Shown here piece after piece: positions 54,444 through 64,000 of a stretch of DNA of 64,000 nucleotides (its first letter is position 1; each line of letters opens with the position of its first letter). The stretch is from NCBI GenBank assembly GCA_013146195.2, contig CM028379.1, positions 104,791,226 through 104,855,225 of the forward strand, given 5' to 3'. Made by a program: the position numbers and the translations under genes. The DNA is from Codonopsis lanceolata. Lineage: Eukaryota; Streptophyta; Magnoliopsida; Asterales; Campanulaceae. The notes under the pieces were generated by a model, which did not search any database, was not told where the DNA came from, and saw nothing but the letters and a program-made list of their open reading frames with translations.

Positions 54444-57125
54444 TTATCTTTTCCTTTTAAAAAAAATATAATCGTTTCTTTTCGCAAAAAAAAGATCATT
54501 TAAAAAAATATCGTTCTCTCTAAACAAAACAAAAAAATCTCCATTCTTTCAAATTGAAAAATCAAACAAGAGGATTAGCAAAATGAAAATTTCTCTGTTA
54601 AAGTTGAACTACGATGACCTGGGCCTCGAAATGAGGAACGTAGGCAGCCTTTGGGTTCGGTCAAATGCTTTGATTTACTCTTAAAAAAAGAGGTATTTTC
54701 TATGTGTTTTCTTTTTGTTTCCCAAAACATGAAAAGACAGGAAATCCCCTCACCATTATTCTCAATTACCATCTCCAAATTCTCTTCCATCTTAACCTTT
54801 CACAAATGCATCACTACTTGATAAGTGCATCGTTTACTCTCGATTTCAAAAAAAAAATTCAGTAAAGTCCTACTTTGAGATATCAAGATCTACTACTTTA
54901 AAAAAATGAATTAAAAAAAGAGAGAAAACAAAAAAACAAAAAAAAAGAAAGAAAAAGAACCGATAGGGAGCCAGGGAAGAAAGGAAAGCTCGGAAAGCTA
55001 AGAAGTCAAGAAAGCAGAAAAATCTAGAAAAGCCAGGCAACTAAAGGATTAAACGCAACAATTCAGGACTGGGGGCTTTCAAACCCCAGGGGTATCTCTT
55101 TTGCCCATATTGATGCCTACAGCTCATCCTTGCAAGAATATGCTCACGAATCCATTTGGCCTCCGCTATTTCGAAAGTCCAGCTAAGTCATCAGATCGAG
55201 CTTTCCAAAGGTATTTTATCTATATTCAAGTCTGGTAAAATTATTGCTTCTCCCATATTAACTTGTCAAGTCTTCTTCTTGATCTTTGAGCACCATCTAT
55301 CGCCGAAATATCAGTTATATGAAGAAAAAAAATGAATGACGAGTTGACTCATGTAAAAACATGATAAAACTACATGAGTTGATGATAAATCATTTCAAGA
55401 ATATGGACCCACAAACCATTAAAAATATAAGTTCGATAAAGCAACCTTCTGTCTTAGTGGAAGGTCATCTTCGACCCATTGCGACCGAGCTATTAAATGG
55501 CACACTAGGGGCTACCACCATATGCTAAAGCTTAACCATCTCTAAGATCCAGCTTCCCAAAACTGGGGTTGCTTCACCCTTATATATACATGCATCAAGA
55601 GTGACCACCTTTTTATCCCAAGAGAGGGAAGACATATATCTCTTCAAGCACTCTCCCAAATTGCTTCGAGAGGTCAATAAAAAAAAGGTGTAAGGTTGAA
55701 AAAAAAAGGGGGGGCTATGTATAAAAAAAATTAAAAAAGGGGCCTATGCATAAAAAAAAGAAAGAAAAGAAAAGAAAAGAAGTCTCTCTTGAGCAATTTC
55801 CTCAAATTCTTTCTCTCGCAAAAAAAAGGGGGGAAAGAAAAGAAGAAAAAAAAAGAAAGCGACCAATCACTCTTGAACAACCCCATAACCCATAACCAAA
55901 GCCAAAAGTCGATCTCCCAACCATACCTACAACCAGGTCTAGAAACCAATTTTCTATCCAAACCCACAACCTAAAAGGCCAGCCAATGATCGTTCCAAAT
56001 CTACAACCCAAAATGTCTTTGAGCCAGAGGCCAATCAAATCTTTAACCCTAAAGCTAATCCATCCCAAATACTTAAACACTATACCCTAACCTAGTTGCC
56101 ACCTATAACTCTACTTCAATAGGTTATAACGTGATCTAGATCCAGGACAGAATTTCTTGCTAAAGACATAAAATTATCAAAAGATAAATGTTAAGTAGGG
56201 TCCATGAAACTTATGATACTCGGCAATAAACTCTGGATCATGACTCTTCTTTTGTCCATTCGAGTCATCCTTTTTCTTTGAGCATACTCATTTCTGTCTC
56301 CCACAAAAAGTCTCTCCGAATCGAGTCTTTCTCGGGCTGTCTCCAGTTAATTTCTTCAGCAACTTGCCTGTCCCATCTTACAAAATATGGTTCATCGAGT
56401 CATCCTGGGGCTTTCTCCCGCCAAAGTCATTGGATAGATAAAGGCTCATCATCTCCAAAAACAGCTGTCATTTCCATCTCGCCTGAAGAAACGAAGAAGC
56501 TACAAAACCATGATCCCTCAAGAATAAGCGGCTTATCATCGCATGCATTGAAAGACCGGCTCCCTATAAGGTAAAAGCTCACTAGGTTGAAAACTCGAAA
56601 GGGCGGCCTAGACAAAAGTTAGAGCAACAAAAAAGGGAAAGAAGAAAAAAAAAGTGGTCCCTTTGAGGCATCGATTAGTAGGGCTCACTAGTCCTGATTG
56701 AATTCCTTTCTTGAATGATGCATTAGTCAAAAGACTGAAAAGCAACCCTGAACTTCACCCACCTTCATCTCAAATATCACCATCAACTCCTATACTCATA
56801 ACTCTTCAAAGCCAACCAAAAGCCACATCTTAAACTCTTATATTACATTTCCATCACTTTGGCTTATTTTGTCTTAACATGTTTAAGAAACGGATGACAC
56901 ACATGGACATTCAAAATTCATTTTTTAAAGAAAAAGAAAGTTTCATTTGCATGCTTGCATCTTTTGTTTGCATCCTTTTACTTCATCTTATTAGGTTTTC
57001 TGCCGCATCGGCCCTTGAAAAAAAGTATAAATGTTCTGCCAGCATCTCGCCAAAGACCACCTCCAAAGATCCTTAGTAGCATCATCAAAAGCTACATAAG
57101 TTGATCATCGACAACATTCTGCCGC
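54444..57125 (+). other. Internal region of the 11-kb element, no gene
   Basis: Simple-sequence-rich 54444-55060 and 55680-55860 (A/G runs). Between and after these is unique-looking, pyrimidine-biased DNA with short frames on both strands but nothing recognisable. 54600-54660 holds 'gaactacgatgacctgggcctc', a variant of the Tat/Ogre 3'-region phrase at 58626. Confidence 0.6.
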
Positions 57126-57134
57126 AACGCTTCA

Positions 57135-57525
57135 TAATCACCGCTTCTCCTATGCTGGGATAAGCACATTTAAAAAATATATATATGCATCGCTTCTCCT
57201 ATGCTGGGATAAGCACATTTAAAAAAATCTACATCGCTTTCCCTATGCTGGGGAAAAGCTCATTTTGAAAAGTGGCATCGCTTTCCCTATGCTGGGGAAA
57301 ACTCATTTTGAAAGGCAGCATCGCTTTCCCTATGCTGGGGAAAGCTCATTTTGAAAAGCAACATCGCTTTCCCTATGCTGGGGAAATCCCATTTTGAAAA
57401 GCAACATCGCTTTCCCTATGCTGGGGAAAGCTCATTTTGAAAAGCAGCATCGCTTTCCCTATGCTGGGGAAAGCTTGTTTTAAAGTTGCATCGTTTTGCC
57501 TATGCTGGGCAAAACACGCAATTCA
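57135..57525 (+). repeat. Tandem array, 43-48-bp unit
   Basis: About nine units of 'catcgctttccctatgctgg...gaaaagc' starting near 57141, 57189, 57232, 57275, 57319, 57362, 57405, 57448 and 57487. First units are 'cttctcc', later ones 'ctttccc', the last 'cgttttgcc'. Within each unit 'tttccc' and 'ggggaaa' are complementary around 'tatgct', so each can form a small stem-loop. Confidence 0.92.
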
Positions 57526-57609
57526 TCCAAAGTTAAAGAAAAGCTTGTATCCCCAGCAAAATTACCGCAAAAAGGGGAGGGAAAACAAAAATTATATCAT
57601 TAAAATCCC

Positions 57610-57750
57610 CACTAAGACGCCTGCAGCAGCATAAAAGCAGCAACATAAGCAAAGCAAAAGCAGTAGCATAAGCAAAGCAAAAATGCAGCAGCAAAAGCGA
57701 AAGTGCAGCAAAAGCAAAGAAGAAAGAAAAGCAGCAGCAAAAGCAATGCA
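57610..57750 (+). repeat. Degenerate GCA/AGCAAA repeat
   Basis: 'gcagcagcataaaagcagcaac' and 'agcaaagcaaaagcag' motifs repeated irregularly. Minus-strand leucine/phenylalanine frames over it are artefacts. Confidence 0.85.
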
Positions 57751-57784
57751 TATTGCATCGGATCTCGCATCAAGTTTTGTGAAA

Positions 57785-58545
57785 ATGCAATGAATATTAC
57801 ATCAGGTTTCGTGCAAGTTTCGTGATAATACAATGGATATCGTATCTAGCGTTGCGATGCAACGGATATTGCATCCGTCTTTCTGATAATGCGATGGATA
57901 TCGCATCTAGCATTGCGATGCAATGGATATTGCATTCGTCTTTCTGATAATGCGATGGATATTGCATCTAGCGTTGCGATGCAATGGATATTGCATCCGT
58001 CTTTTTGATAATGCGATGGATATCACATCTAGCGTTACAATGCAATGAATATTGCATCCAGTCCTAGCGATGCAATGAATATTGCATCTGGGTTCGTGGT
58101 GATGCAATGAATATTGCATCCAGCCTTCGCGTTAGCTCCTTAGCGATGCAATGAATATTGCTTCTGGGTTCGTGGTGATGCAATGAATATTGCATCCAGT
58201 CTTTGCGATTCAATGAATATTGCATTTGCGTTTGCGGCAATGCAATGAATATTGCATGTGCGTTTGCGACGATGCAATGAATATTGCATGTGCGTTTGCG
58301 ACGATGCAATGAATATTGCATCCAGTCTTTGCAATGCAATGAATATTGCATGTGCGTTTGCGGAAATGCAATGAATATTGCATGTACGTTTGTGGCGATG
58401 CAATGAATATTGCATCTAGGTTTGTGGCAATGTGATGAATATTGCATTGGCTCGCGGTAATGCAATGAATATTACATCTGGGTTTGTGGTGGTGCAATGA
58501 ATATTGCAACTGGGTTTGTTGTAATGCAATGAATATTGCATTTTG
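57785..58545 (+). repeat. Tandem array of 29-38-bp units with a 16-bp palindrome
   Basis: More than twenty units, each containing TGCAATGAATATTGCA or a near variant (TGCGATGGATATCGCA, TGCAATGGATATTGCA) followed by a variable linker such as 'tctgggttcgtggtga', 'tgtgcgtttgcgac', 'tccagtctttgcga'. The left part (57840-58030) uses a 'gatggatat' form with linker 'ctagcgttgcga', the right part the 'gaatgaatat' form. The three or more overlapping minus-strand frames (MQYSLHRH...) arise because the unit is repeated, not because it is coding. Confidence 0.95.
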
Positions 58546-58926
58546 AAGTGCGTTATTTTCACTAGGTTGTAACGGATATTAAAAACTATCTTTCCGCATA
58601 GCTGTTGTTTGTTTGCATGGGACCGAACTACGTTTGGTCTGATTCCTTTTAAGGGATACATAGGCAGCCTACTTCGGTAGGTCCGACCATCAGAGCACTT
58701 AATTCGCATATCTTCTTAAAAACTACGATAACCTGTTATAACCGACTAAATATGTCTAGGGTATGGAGATTAGAGCTACTATATTATAAACTTTTACATC
58801 ATAAACTGTCGCATTTGCATCTTTCCCCATTTTAATTGCACAAAATTGGGAGTCTATTTCTTATCAACGATGTTCGTTTACTCAGTAAGCTTCGGGTTAC
58901 CCATAAACTCCATCGTTGAGCGGCTC
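58546..58926 (+). other. Region before the 3' LTR with Tat/Ogre phrase
   Basis: Contains 'gaactacgtttggtctgatt' and 'aagggatacataggcagcc' (58620-58672), a conserved phrase of Tat/Ogre-related 3' regions. No clear polypurine tract precedes the LTR at 58927. Confidence 0.6.
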
Positions 58927-60872
58927 TGTAGACACCCCAATTTCGTATCTCTGGTATGTAACATGACATGTGATATCAAGACCTGTTAAACACTAACAAA
59001 TGTCAAATTACAGGGTTTAGATTGCAAAAAAATGCAAAAGAAATTAAAGGATGCATGAATAGTGAATTGCAGGGGGCCAAAGTGTCATAAATTGAAACAA
59101 AAAAAGGAGCTGGCGCCACCCATGAATAGTACAAGCGCCACCAACATGCTAAATGGGAGCCGCGCCCACTTTTTAGGGGTTCGGCACCCAAACAGTATTT
59201 GTGCTCTTCCGATTTGAGAATTAGTACAAGCCGATGAAGCTCAGAAAGAAAATCTTAATGACGAAGGAATTCCTCCTTCGGCCTATAAATAGAAGGGTCC
59301 GGCTTCAGAAATTCACACACCAAATAGGCAGTAGCACACCGCTAAAAGTTTACGCAGTGAGAGAGCTGAGAGTTCCCCTCCTCCAAAAAGCCTCGAAGCT
59401 CTATCAAATCTCCCCCAAACACAAAACCAACCTGTCAAAGTGAGCCTTAGCCCCCCAGCTAGGATTCCACCCTATTTCCCCGGTCCAAAAATCTCAAAAA
59501 GAGCAGTTGCTCTGCCCAAATCCAAAGGCCAAATCTGCCAGAAGCAAGCAGTTGCTCTGCTCGATTTCTGCCAGCAAAAGCGCAAGCAGTTGCTCCGCCT
59601 GTGTGACGGTGCCCAGAAGCAACTTTCGAAAGCAGTTATTCTACCCGAACCGCACCAGAAGCAAAAAGACTCCCTCTCCCGGAAGAACAGAGCAAGCGCA
59701 CCTCACGCTCTTAAAGGTAAACCTCTAAGGGTTTTTTTATATATAAAAAATGCTATTTTCATCCGGCCCAAAGTAAAAAATATAAGCTGTTATGCTGCTC
59801 GGATTTATGTAGAAAAAAATAGTATTACAAAAAGCCATTATTATGGCCAAATATTTTTAAATGTATTTGTAATTACTGGAAGGAAGCGGCTGCAAGTCTG
59901 TAAATAATGTAAATACAGATATATTTGTTTTCTTTTTAGTGTTTTATTTCATTTGCTAGATAAATATAACAAAAAACATATTTTAGCCAAAAACTGTTTT
60001 GAGACCGAAAGGGCGAGGTGGGTGTTTAACACCTTCCCATTTCGTGACTTAGCCTCCGAACTCTTTTTTCTACAAACTCTAGTTTATTTTTGGGTTTTCT
60101 TTATTTCTCCTTAAAAAAAAGATGGTGACTATGTTAAAACATTTTGGATCACAGTGAGGCCCGCAACATCATTTCTTGCATTTTTCCGTTGTCCCCTAAA
60201 CAAGGGAGACTGTGAATGAAAGGGTGATGCATTTCATGCATCTTGTTTTCCCTAAACAAGGGAGGATGAGATACGGGGAAACCCAAAGCACTCATAGAGA
60301 TCCAAAATAAGCCTAAGGTTATGGTGAGGCTCGCAACATCGTTTTATTTGCACTTTTTCGTTTTCTCCTAAATAAGGGACGATGAGAATGAAAAGGGTGA
60401 TGCATTTTCTGTGCCTTGCCTTCCCCTAAACAAGGGATGATAAGATACGGAGAAACCCCAGGCACTTATAATGACCTAAGGCAATTTTCGAAAAGTCCAT
60501 AGTGAGGCAGGACATGTTCCCACGCACCCTCGCAACATCTTTTTTTTTTTTTTTTTGCACTTTTCCATTTTTCCCTAAACAAGGGACGATGGGAATGAAA
60601 AGGGTGATGCATTTATGTATCTTATTTTCCCCTAAACAAGGGAGGGTGAGATACAGAGAAATTCAAAGCTCTCATAATGGACCAAAGCTTACTAAGGTGA
60701 TCGAGGCGTATTCAACACGCTTTTGACAACATTCTTTCTGCACTTTTAATTTTGTCTTCCCCTAAACAAGGGAGGATGGAATGGAAAGAGTGATGTCCTT
60801 CCGCATGTCGCGTTCCCCTAAAAAAGGGAGTGCGGAGTGCGGGGCACGGGAGAATTTTCTAGGGCACCCATA
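58927..60872 (+). repeat. 3' LTR of the 11-kb element
   Basis: 1946 bp, starting TGTAGACACCCCAATTTCG. TATA box at 59283. The two LTRs align along their length with scattered substitutions, and the same 'cccctaaacaaggga' repeats occur at 60190-60790. The last bases read CACCCATA where the 5' LTR has CACCCACA. Confidence 0.92.
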
Positions 60873-60877
60873 GTAGG

Positions 60878-61465
60878 TTTCCTTGTTATGTGTTTTCATC
60901 TTCTTCATCTAGTAGTTTGTCACGTTCTCCTAAACTGATAGAATATTGGAACGATCTTTTAGCAAGGAACAGTCTTCGTGTCAAACCCTTATCAATTAGG
61001 ATCCATTTTCTTGGTAGTGCTATTGCAAATGCCGACCTGTCGTGCCAAGCCGAAGAGGAGGTTGATTCTCTTACCGAGGCCAGGCCATCTTCTTTAGGTC
61101 CCGAGGCCGGTGGGCTTACTTTTAACATGTCTCATGTCGAGGTGAGGATAGTAGATCATACCACTTATGTAGAGGATACCCTTGATCCTCCTGGTTTAAT
61201 TAGAACACTCATCCCTTTAATTTGTTCAGTTTCCTCTATTGATTCTAGCGACGAGATGCCATTTTTGGAGTCTGTCTTTGGTAAGTCGCAAAAGGGGGGG
61301 CCCATGTATAGGCAATTTCAAGGCAAGTGGATTGCTGTCATTCCTGGGCAAGCGAGGTTCATTCTCGCGAGCTTGGGAGTGAAGGTTAGTTCCCATTGGA
61401 AATTTTGTAATGAAGTTTTCTCCACCCCTGAGTATCCCTCAGATACATTTATGAAGATTTTCTAG
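60878..61465 (+). pseudogene. Gypsy-type transposon gene, segment 1 (continued)
   Basis: Frame continues from 49746 across the insertion: RFPCYVFSSSSSSSLSRSPKLIEYWNDLLARN, then about 150 residues to a stop at 61465 (DTFMKIF). The stop may be avoided by splicing, as AG|GTAAAT directly follows. Serine-rich start, acidic middle (AEEEVDSLTEA). Not a domain I recognise by itself, but it precedes the PF04195-like segment on the same strand. Confidence 0.5.
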
Positions 61466-61514
61466 GTAAATCTGTTTGAGTTTAATAACCTAGTTTTTTA
61501 CCGGGGAAAGTGTT

Positions 61515-62240
61515 TTGCATTATCGCCGAGTAGAGAGGGTTCTGCGAAATCGTCAAGCCGAGAGAATGACAGGCAGTGGTGAAGCTTCTATATCCGATCG
61601 GCAAGAGGTCCCTGGGGTAGGGAGCGAAAGAGCCCCTCGTTATCTTCGGCCTTTCAAGAATGACATAAGCCCTCAGGATATAACCGAGTGGTCCCAGGCA
61701 TACGGCTCTGAACATTTCCGAGGGTCGGCCCCAGATCCAACTTTAGGTCTTGGCAAGCTGCGCCCACTTCGTGGGCACGTTGGTTTCTACTTGAGTTTTT
61801 TCGAGTAATCAGGACTGCGACTTCCTCTCGATCCCTTCAAATGCGAGCTTTTGACTGAGACGAGCTCCGTTCCCTTGGATCTGACTCCCAACCTGACTAG
61901 AGCCCTGGTCTCCTTCATCGTCTACATCAGGTCGAGGGGGTTCGAGCCCTCCCTGTCACTATTATGTTATTTTTACAAGGTGAGCATTTTTATGGATCGA
62001 TTGACCTACTTGAGACATGCTCAAGGGTTCCCCCTTTTAACCGGTTTCAGAAATAAGGACCATTGCTGGTCCAACAAATTGATCCTTGTGGAGTCCAGTC
62101 GAGGGTGGAACTTCGAGGTCCCTAAAGGGAAACCTCACGGTTTGCAGAAGACCAAGAAGTTAAAGTCAAGTGATCTGGCAATGAAGCAAGCCATTGAAGC
62201 CCCTTACTTGGCGCCAAGGGAAAACAGTATGCAGCTATAA
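61515..62240 (+). pseudogene. Putative gypsy-type transposon domain (PF04195-like), one stop
   Basis: One frame from about 61515 to 62240 with a single internal stop at 61806-61808. Motifs: HVGFYLSFFE, then after the stop GLRLPLDPFKCELL, LTPNLTRALVSFIVYIRSRGFEPSLSLLCYFY and LVESSRGWNFEVP. This order (LRLPL.PF..., N.WR/TRALVSF, RGFEPSL, W.F...P) is that of the plant domain called 'putative gypsy type transposon', found in gag-like proteins of unknown function. Ends NSMQL. Confidence 0.65.
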
Positions 62241-62523
62241 CTGGAAGCCCCTTGTGGTAGACGAGGCATTGCTTTCGAAACTTGGGATTTCAGATATTGA
62301 GTTTGAGGGAATGGAGAGAGATCTACCCTCGTTATAGTACATGAGCTAAGATGGTTGAACTCTTCACCGGGACTTTGTCTTTGGCTCAAAGTGTCCGGGG
62401 TGTAGAGGGAAAGACGAGCCTGGTTACTTCGTTCCAGGTCGATGTTTCTTTATTCTACTTGTTGCTTTAATTTACGCATATCTTGTTTTTTATTATTTCT
62501 TATGTGAGCTTCTTTCTATGGCA

Positions 62524-63142
62524 GATATGAAATCACGCTTCGAGATAGCAGCCAGGATGCAAAACAGGCTAGAAGAATGAGAGGCCAAGCTGAAGTCTCT
62601 GTAAGAGCGAGATGGTGAGGCCATGCCGATGGTAGGGGTGCTTGAAGATGTCAACAAGTTAACTATTGCACCTCTGCATTCTTTATAGGCCAAGAGGGGA
62701 AAAAATTCGATGGGAGTTTCAAGGCGGAAATGGCAGAGGACTGTGGCTGTTCCTGCCGAGGACACTATTTTAGCTGAAACTATGGCTCTGGCCGAGACTA
62801 CGGCTCCGTTCGAGGATACAACTACTGCTGCTGAGTCTGCCTTTCCTTATACCGGTGCCGACTTGCCAAGAGCGTCGATGGATGAAGACAACAGGTTCAT
62901 GCTCAAGTTTCTTCTCGAACTCGTGGGTTGTAACTGTCCTTCTGACATTGGCTTTGGGCGCAGGTTGCTGCACCGGTTTATCCCCCAAGAACTAATTGAA
63001 AGCGCTGCTTCTCTTTCAGATGACAAGGTCGTCGATCTAGCCGGTATTGGCATGAATCAGGTAGTAATCTTTTTTCTTTAACTTTTCTTGAGATGTAGTG
63101 GAGAGATTTATTATTTTTTTAAACATACTCTATTTTGTTTCA
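62524..63142 (+). pseudogene. Gypsy-type transposon gene, middle exons
   Basis: After a possible acceptor (TATGGCAG ending 62523), sequence with stops to 62700, then an open stretch 62710-63060 rich in Ala, Glu and Thr (ILAETMALAETTAPFEDTTTAAES) and FMLKFLLELVGCN...LLHRFIPQELIESAASLSDDKVVDLAGIGMNQ. It meets CAG|GTAGTAATC at about 63060, and TTTCAG|CTCGAAATT at about 63143 is the likely acceptor, so a short GT-AG intron lies at 63061-63143. Confidence 0.5.
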
Positions 63143-63143
63143 G

Positions 63144-63785
63144 CTCGAAATTTTGTTTAGCTCTCTCTCCGATAGGGTCAACTGGTACTCTGGAGCTCTC
63201 GTCGGTCTAAAGCAAGACTTGGAGGGTTCAAAAGTTGATTGCTCCCGAGCTCACGCCCAGGCTGAAACTTTACAGACCTAGGCTGGATCCTTGCATGCCA
63301 AGGTGGATTCTCTGGTGAGTAGCCTCAGTCCAAAGGACAGTGAGCTGGAGCAGCTGCTTAAAAGGAAGGCTGCCTGGCTAGCGAGAGTAAACCTTCTGGG
63401 GGCCAAGGCTGTAGAGTGAGACCAGTTTGTTTCGGAGAAGAGTCAATTAGAGCAAAATGTTGCCATCCTAGCCCAGGAGAATGCTAGCCTCAAGGCCGAG
63501 ATTAAGGCTCTACCCGGAAAAGACCAAATAATCAACACCTTTATAGCCGGTGAAGAGTATGAAAATATGTGCATGGAGTTCTTCGAGAAGAGCTGTGTTC
63601 AGACTTTCAGGGCCGCCCTCGCAACTGGAGGCCCCCTCGGCAAAGTACTGGAGATGGCCTGGTTTAACACCTACGGAGAGAAGTGTCGGGGAGTCTCTTC
63701 CATTGTGCCTTTCGATCAAGATCAGCTTAACGAGCTGAGGGCGGAAGATGATGGTTCTTCAGAATGGGTTCCCCCTCCTGTGTAG
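63144..63785 (+). pseudogene. Gypsy-type transposon gene, coiled-coil 3' part
   Basis: Continues LEILFSSLSDRVNWYSGALVGLKQDLE with two or more in-frame stops (about 63281, 63417). It forms a long heptad-like region (LEQLLKRKAAW, SQLEQNVAILAQENASLKAEIKALPG), then FFEKSCVQTFRAALATGGPLGK and a C-terminal SSEWVPPPV before a stop at 63783-63785. Long coiled coils after the PF04195-like domain are normal for these proteins. Decayed by stop codons. Confidence 0.55.
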
Positions 63786-64000
63786 GTCAAGAACCTATTT
63801 GCTCGTCCGAAGGAGAGGAGGCTTTATTTTAAGGAAAGCTTCCTTCCTTATGCTTCAATGTCTACCTTTTCTACATCTTCCGCTCCAGATTTTTAAGGGG
63901 GAGATCAATTAATGAAATAGTTGGAGGGAGAGAAGGTCAATCATGACGAGCTTTCCAAGAAGGAATATGAGGTTGAGGAGGCTAGAACTTAAGGTGAGAG
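63786..64000 (+). other. Downstream region to window edge
   Basis: No further frame of note. A purine-rich stretch at 63915-63960. The element, if it is one, continues past the window. Confidence 0.5.

Larger units (their letters stand above)
49791..60872 (+). mobile_element. Non-autonomous Tat/Ogre-like LTR element (LARD-like), 11 kb
   Basis: Two related LTRs (49791-51684, 58927-60872), a perfect 5-bp duplication GTAGG (49786-49790, 60873-60877) and a tRNA-Arg-type PBS. The 5.7-kb internal region (after removing a LINE) has no gag or pol. It is A- and T-rich low-complexity DNA, then tandem arrays near the 3' LTR. The tRNA-Arg primer, the 'actacgtttggtctgattccttttaaggga' phrase (58626-58656) and 3'-region arrays are known for Tat/Ogre elements, so it was probably moved by an Ogre-type partner. 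Confidence 0.9.

Noticed and set aside
55731..56080. Minus-strand tryptophan/glycine/phenylalanine-rich ORFs
   Set aside because: They overlap each other in different frames over A/G-rich low-complexity DNA of the 11-kb element; no homology seen.
57135..58545. Regularly spaced palindromic repeats resembling a CRISPR array
   Set aside because: Eukaryotic retrotransposon context with tRNA-primed LTRs and TSD; 'spacers' are themselves repeats; no cas genes. These are tandem repeats.
57907..58709. Several overlapping minus-strand frames encoding repeats such as MQYSLHRHKP and CNIHCIA
   Set aside because: They are translations of a tandem non-coding array in all three frames. The unit length varies and is not a multiple of three, and there is no start or composition evidence for a gene.

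Overview
The window is a stretch of plant nuclear DNA, almost certainly a eudicot. The evidence is AT-rich intergenic sequence, plant-specific LTR-retrotransposon lineages (Athila-, SIRE/copia-, Tekay- and Tat/Ogre-like), plant MITEs, Helitrons and a SINE, and intron-bearing plant genes. The species cannot be named from sequence alone. Only two protein-coding genes look intact: a four-exon CDK inhibitor of the KRP/ICK family on the minus strand (12513-13579), and a 60S acidic ribosomal protein P2 gene (40073-40420, minus) that lies inside a CACTA transposon. Nearly everything else is transposable elements nested in one another, most of them decayed. Layout, left to right. 1-3279 is the 5' end of a minus-strand Athila-like element (gag, tRNA-Asp-type PBS, LTR) with a LINE RNase H fragment in its LTR. 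3280-6982 is a copia/SIRE-like remnant in which one LTR has a polypurine tract on its left and a PBS plus gag on its right. 6983-12500 is mostly non-coding with four short non-autonomous DNA elements, two of them with 8-bp target duplications. 12513-14300 is the KRP gene and its upstream region. 14309-20241 holds two related Helitrons (one with a SINE whose empty site is preserved in the other), flanking a Mutator-like element that carries a broken Lhcb (LHCII) copy. 20445-22858 is AT-rich with Helitron-like ends. 22961-47968 is a Tekay-like solo LTR split near its 3' end by a 22-kb minus-strand Athila element (25548-47875). That Athila is itself interrupted by two copia solo LTRs (one containing another solo LTR) and by a complete CACTA element (38726-45702, TSD TCA). 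49746-64000 is a decayed gypsy-type gene whose first codons are separated from the rest by an 11-kb non-autonomous Tat/Ogre-like LTR element (49791-60872, TSD GTAGG), which in turn holds a 5'-truncated LINE. The most unusual object is the CACTA element. Between canonical ends with palindromic subterminal repeats it carries an uninterrupted P2 gene, a shuffled remnant of a histone H4 gene in the same orientation with H4-promoter-like sequence upstream, about 1.8 kb of a TTAAG pentanucleotide repeat, and two further tandem arrays; no transposase was seen. Target-site duplications and reading frames that continue across insertions give a clear relative order of insertion for much of the window. 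I found no evidence of a new enzymatic or defence system. The novelty is in gene capture, repeat amplification and nesting.
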